Shown here: positions 5,169 through 7,192 of the stretch, piece after piece | Layout: each line of letters opens with the position of its first letter | Numbering within the stretch: the stretch's first letter is position 1 | Assembly (NCBI GenBank): GCA_031290695.1 | Contig: JAITNB010000049.1 | Span: forward strand, 1-7,192 | DNA: 7,192 nt | Reading direction: 5' to 3' | From: Coriobacteriales bacterium | GTDB taxonomy: Bacteria; Actinomycetota; Coriobacteriia; Coriobacteriales; UBA8131 | Program-made: the position numbers and the translations under genes | Notes under the pieces: generated by a model | The model's database searches: none | What the model was told of the DNA's origin: nothing | Seen by the model: the letters and a program-made list of their open reading frames with translations, nothing else

Positions 5169-7192
5169 TTGAAGTATCACATCGAACATCGTATACCGGG
5201 GCGTGTGCGCGTCAACCTGGGTGGTAACATCCCGGCTAGCGACGCCGTGGCGCTGGAGGACATCGTGCTGCAAAGCGGGCTGGTGGAGCGCTGCCAGGTG
5301 TATGCGCGCATTGGGGCCGTCGCACTCAGCTACAACAGCGGGGCGGTTACCGAGGGGGAGGTGCTTGGGGTTATCCGCAACCTTAGCTTGGGGCAGGTGG
5401 CGACGCACCAGCTGAGCGAGTTTGCGCTGCTGGCGCCGCGGGGCCTGTCGCTGTGGGAGCCGTTGACGCACCTGGTGCTGTGGTGGGCGGTGAAGCGGTA
5501 TGTGCTGCCGGCACCGGTGCGGGTGTTGCTCACGGTATGGGATGCCGTGACCTTTATAGGGCAGGGGTTGCGGTCGCTCGCGCGTGGGCAGCTGGACGTG
5601 CCCGTGCTGGATGCGGCGGCGATTGGCGTGTCGCTTGTCAAACAGGACTTTAACACGGCAGGGTCGACGATGCTCCTGCTCAAGGCCTCGCAGATGGTGG
5701 AGGATCATACACGCGACCACTCCAAGGCCCAGCTCATCCATTCGCTGTTGGCAGTGGGCGAGCGGGCGTGGCGTGTCGAAGGCGACCAAGAGCTGTTGGT
5801 TGACGTGCGGGACGTGGGGGAGGGCGACCTGGTGGTCGTGCGCATGGGGTCGGCGGTTCCCGTTGAAGGGCTGGTGGAGCGCGGCGAGGCGATGGTCAAC
5901 CAGGCGGCGCTTACCGGCGAGGGGCTGGCGGTGTTTCGCACGGTGGGTGACACGGTGTTTGCCGGTACCGCCGTGGAGGAGGGCGAGCTGTACGTGCGCG
6001 TACAGGGCGATGCCGAGTTGAGCCGCCTGCGCTCGGTGGTGACCCTTGTGGAGAGCGCCGAGTCGCACAAGACGGTGTTGCAGTCGCGCATGGAGCGCCT
6101 GGCCAGCCGCATCGTGCCGTGGAACTTCCTGCTTGCGGGGGTGGTGGCGCTTACCACGCGGTCGATCGATAAAGTCTCAGCGTCGCTCATGGTTGACTAC
6201 TCATGCGCGCTCAAGCTGTCGGGCTCCATCGCGGTGCTGGCGGCCATGCGCGAGGCGGCGCAGCGGGGCTACACCGTCAAGGATGCCGCCGCGTTCGAGT
6301 TACTGGCTCGGGCACGCGTGATCATCTTCGACAAGACGGGCACCCTCACGCAGGCAAACCCGCAGGTGGGCGACGTGTGGGCCTTTGGCGAGTGGTCGCG
6401 CGACGAGGTGCTGCGCCTGGCCGCGTGCCTGGAGGAGCACTTCCCACACCCCGTGGCGCGCGCGGTGGTAAACAAGGCCGCCGAGGAGCACCTCAACCAC
6501 CGCGAGCTGCATACCGAGGTCTCCTACATCAAGGCGCACGGCATCGTCTCGACCTTTGAGGGCAAACGGGTACTCATAGGCAGCGCGCACTTTGTCTTCG
6601 AGGACGAGGGCGTGGTTGCGGCCACCGGTATGCGGGAGGGCATCGAGCAGGAGGCGGGGCGCTCGTCTCTGCTGTACCTGGCTGCCGATGGCCACTTGGT
6701 GGGTGCGCTCTCCATCGAGGACCCGGTGAAGCCTCGCGCCGTCAACGCCCTGGACGACCTGCGTGCGCTGGGCTTCGAGCGTATTATCATGCTTACCGGC
6801 GATACCCATTCCACGGCAGAGCGTATTGCCCAGAAGGTTGGGATCACCGAGGTTCACGCCAACCTGCTGCCGGAGGACAAGCACGCGATCCTGGCCGGCC
6901 TCAAGGCAGAGGGACACACGATTGTGATGGTGGGCGACGGCATCAACGACGCGCCGGCGTTGAGCCTTGCCGACGTGGGCATCGCCATGGCCAGCGGCGC
7001 GGCTATTGCCCGCGAGGTGGCCGACGTCACGCTGGCAAGCAGCGACCTGTTCGCCTTGGCCGACCTACGCCGCCTGAGCGCCCATTTGCTGCGCCGCATG
7101 GACACGTCCTACACCCTCACGATGGTGCTCAACACCGCACTGCTTGCCCTGGGTATAAGCGGCATCATGGCCCCCGCGACTTCGTCACTGCT
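5169..7192 (+). CDS. Heavy-metal translocating P-type ATPase, 3'-partial
   Basis: An inner-membrane metal-transporting P1B-like ATPase, with 674 codons before the window ends. The start is TTG, with TAAGGGAG (5153-5160) eight bases upstream; no ATG or GTG fits as well. The N-terminus (HRIPGRVRVNL, residues 7-17) matches the HMA_2-like domain and has no CxxC. Hydrophobic segments follow (about 85-180). The actuator loop is ALTGEG (247-252), where TGEP or TGES is usual. The membrane metal site is DYSCALKLSGS (343-353) in place of CPC/SPC followed by ATP. The catalytic motifs are intact: DKTGT with Asp388, HP (427-428), TGD (543-545) and GDGINDAP (589-596). The last visible segment, LNTALLALGISGIMAP, is a late transmembrane helix, so only the final part is missing. 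The metal cannot be deduced; Mn, Zn or Fe are plausible. It is likely cotranscribed with the preceding small protein. Confidence 0.5.
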   Translation, partial: MKYHIEHRIPGRVRVNLGGNIPASDAVALEDIVLQSGLVERCQVYARIGAVALSYNSGAVTEGEVLGVIRNLSLGQVATHQLSEFALLAPRGLSLWEPLTHLVLWWAVKRYVLPAPVRVLLTVWDAVTFIGQGLRSLARGQLDVPVLDAAAIGVSLVKQDFNTAGSTMLLLKASQMVEDHTRDHSKAQLIHSLLAVGERAWRVEGDQELLVDVRDVGEGDLVVVRMGSAVPVEGLVERGEAMVNQAALTGEGLAVFRTVGDTVFAGTAVEEGELYVRVQGDAELSRLRSVVTLVESAESHKTVLQSRMERLASRIVPWNFLLAGVVALTTRSIDKVSASLMVDYSCALKLSGSIAVLAAMREAAQRGYTVKDAAAFELLARARVIIFDKTGTLTQANPQVGDVWAFGEWSRDEVLRLAACLEEHFPHPVARAVVNKAAEEHLNHRELHTEVSYIKAHGIVSTFEGKRVLIGSAHFVFEDEGVVAATGMREGIEQEAGRSSLLYLAADGHLVGALSIEDPVKPRAVNALDDLRALGFERIIMLTGDTHSTAERIAQKVGITEVHANLLPEDKHAILAGLKAEGHTIVMVGDGINDAPALSLADVGIAMASGAAIAREVADVTLASSDLFALADLRRLSAHLLRRMDTSYTLTMVLNTALLALGISGIMAPATSSL

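Noticed and set aside
4971..6068. Long open frame on the - strand opposite the small protein and P-ATPase (365 codons)
   Set aside because: It is a His/Arg/Gln-rich translation with no family resemblance, lying opposite two well-supported genes. It is typical of antisense frames in GC-rich DNA.
1..7192. tRNA, rRNA, CRISPR array, riboswitch or insertion sequence
   Set aside because: I looked for cloverleaf ends, regularly spaced repeats and transposase-like frames, and saw none.

Overview
The window is GC-rich, gene-dense bacterial DNA with all real genes on the + strand. Codon use, the frequent 4-base stop/start overlaps, the GTG and TTG starts and the gene content suggest a high-GC actinobacterium. 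Class Coriobacteriia (Eggerthella/Slackia/Olsenella-like gut anaerobes) is my best guess. This is inference from sequence style and protein resemblance; there is no rRNA marker here.

Layout. (1) 1-1163: the 3' part of a two-subunit, iron-sulfur fumarate/tartrate hydratase: a 5'-truncated alpha subunit, then the complete beta subunit, joined by an ATGA overlap. The alpha frame carries two long inverted repeats. One is a perfect 29-bp hairpin (1-68) lying in frame just before the conserved KGGGS segment. The other is a perfect 22-bp inverted repeat (514-623) inside a C-terminal extension. (2) 1164-1431: a less GC-rich intergenic stretch with short direct repeats and a possible -10 box. (3) 1432-4711: a tight housekeeping operon, tmk-holB-ricT (thymidylate kinase, DNA polymerase III delta' subunit, PSP1/RicT protein), with a GTGA and an ATGA overlap. 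This order resembles the tmk...holB-yaaT block of Firmicutes. A consensus-like -35/-10 pair lies inside the 3' end of holB. RicT has a long, basic, low-complexity tail. (4) 4712-4859: an AT-richer intergenic region with a candidate promoter and palindrome. (5) 4860-7192: a two-gene unit, a small single-membrane-span protein (DUF6110/PacL-like) followed 18 bases later by a heavy-metal P-type ATPase that runs off the right edge. The ATPase lacks a CPC or SPC metal motif and has DYSCALKLSGS instead. Its N-terminal domain has no CxxC, and the usual TGEP/TGES actuator motif reads TGEG.

The genes fall into three unrelated functional blocks: C4-dicarboxylate metabolism, DNA precursor supply and replication with an RNA-maturation factor, and metal transport. 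The best candidates for less-described biology are the palindromic insertions within the hydratase alpha gene, and the small-protein/P-ATPase pair. The pair resembles the mycobacterial PacL-CtpC arrangement but lacks visible metal-binding residues in the small protein.
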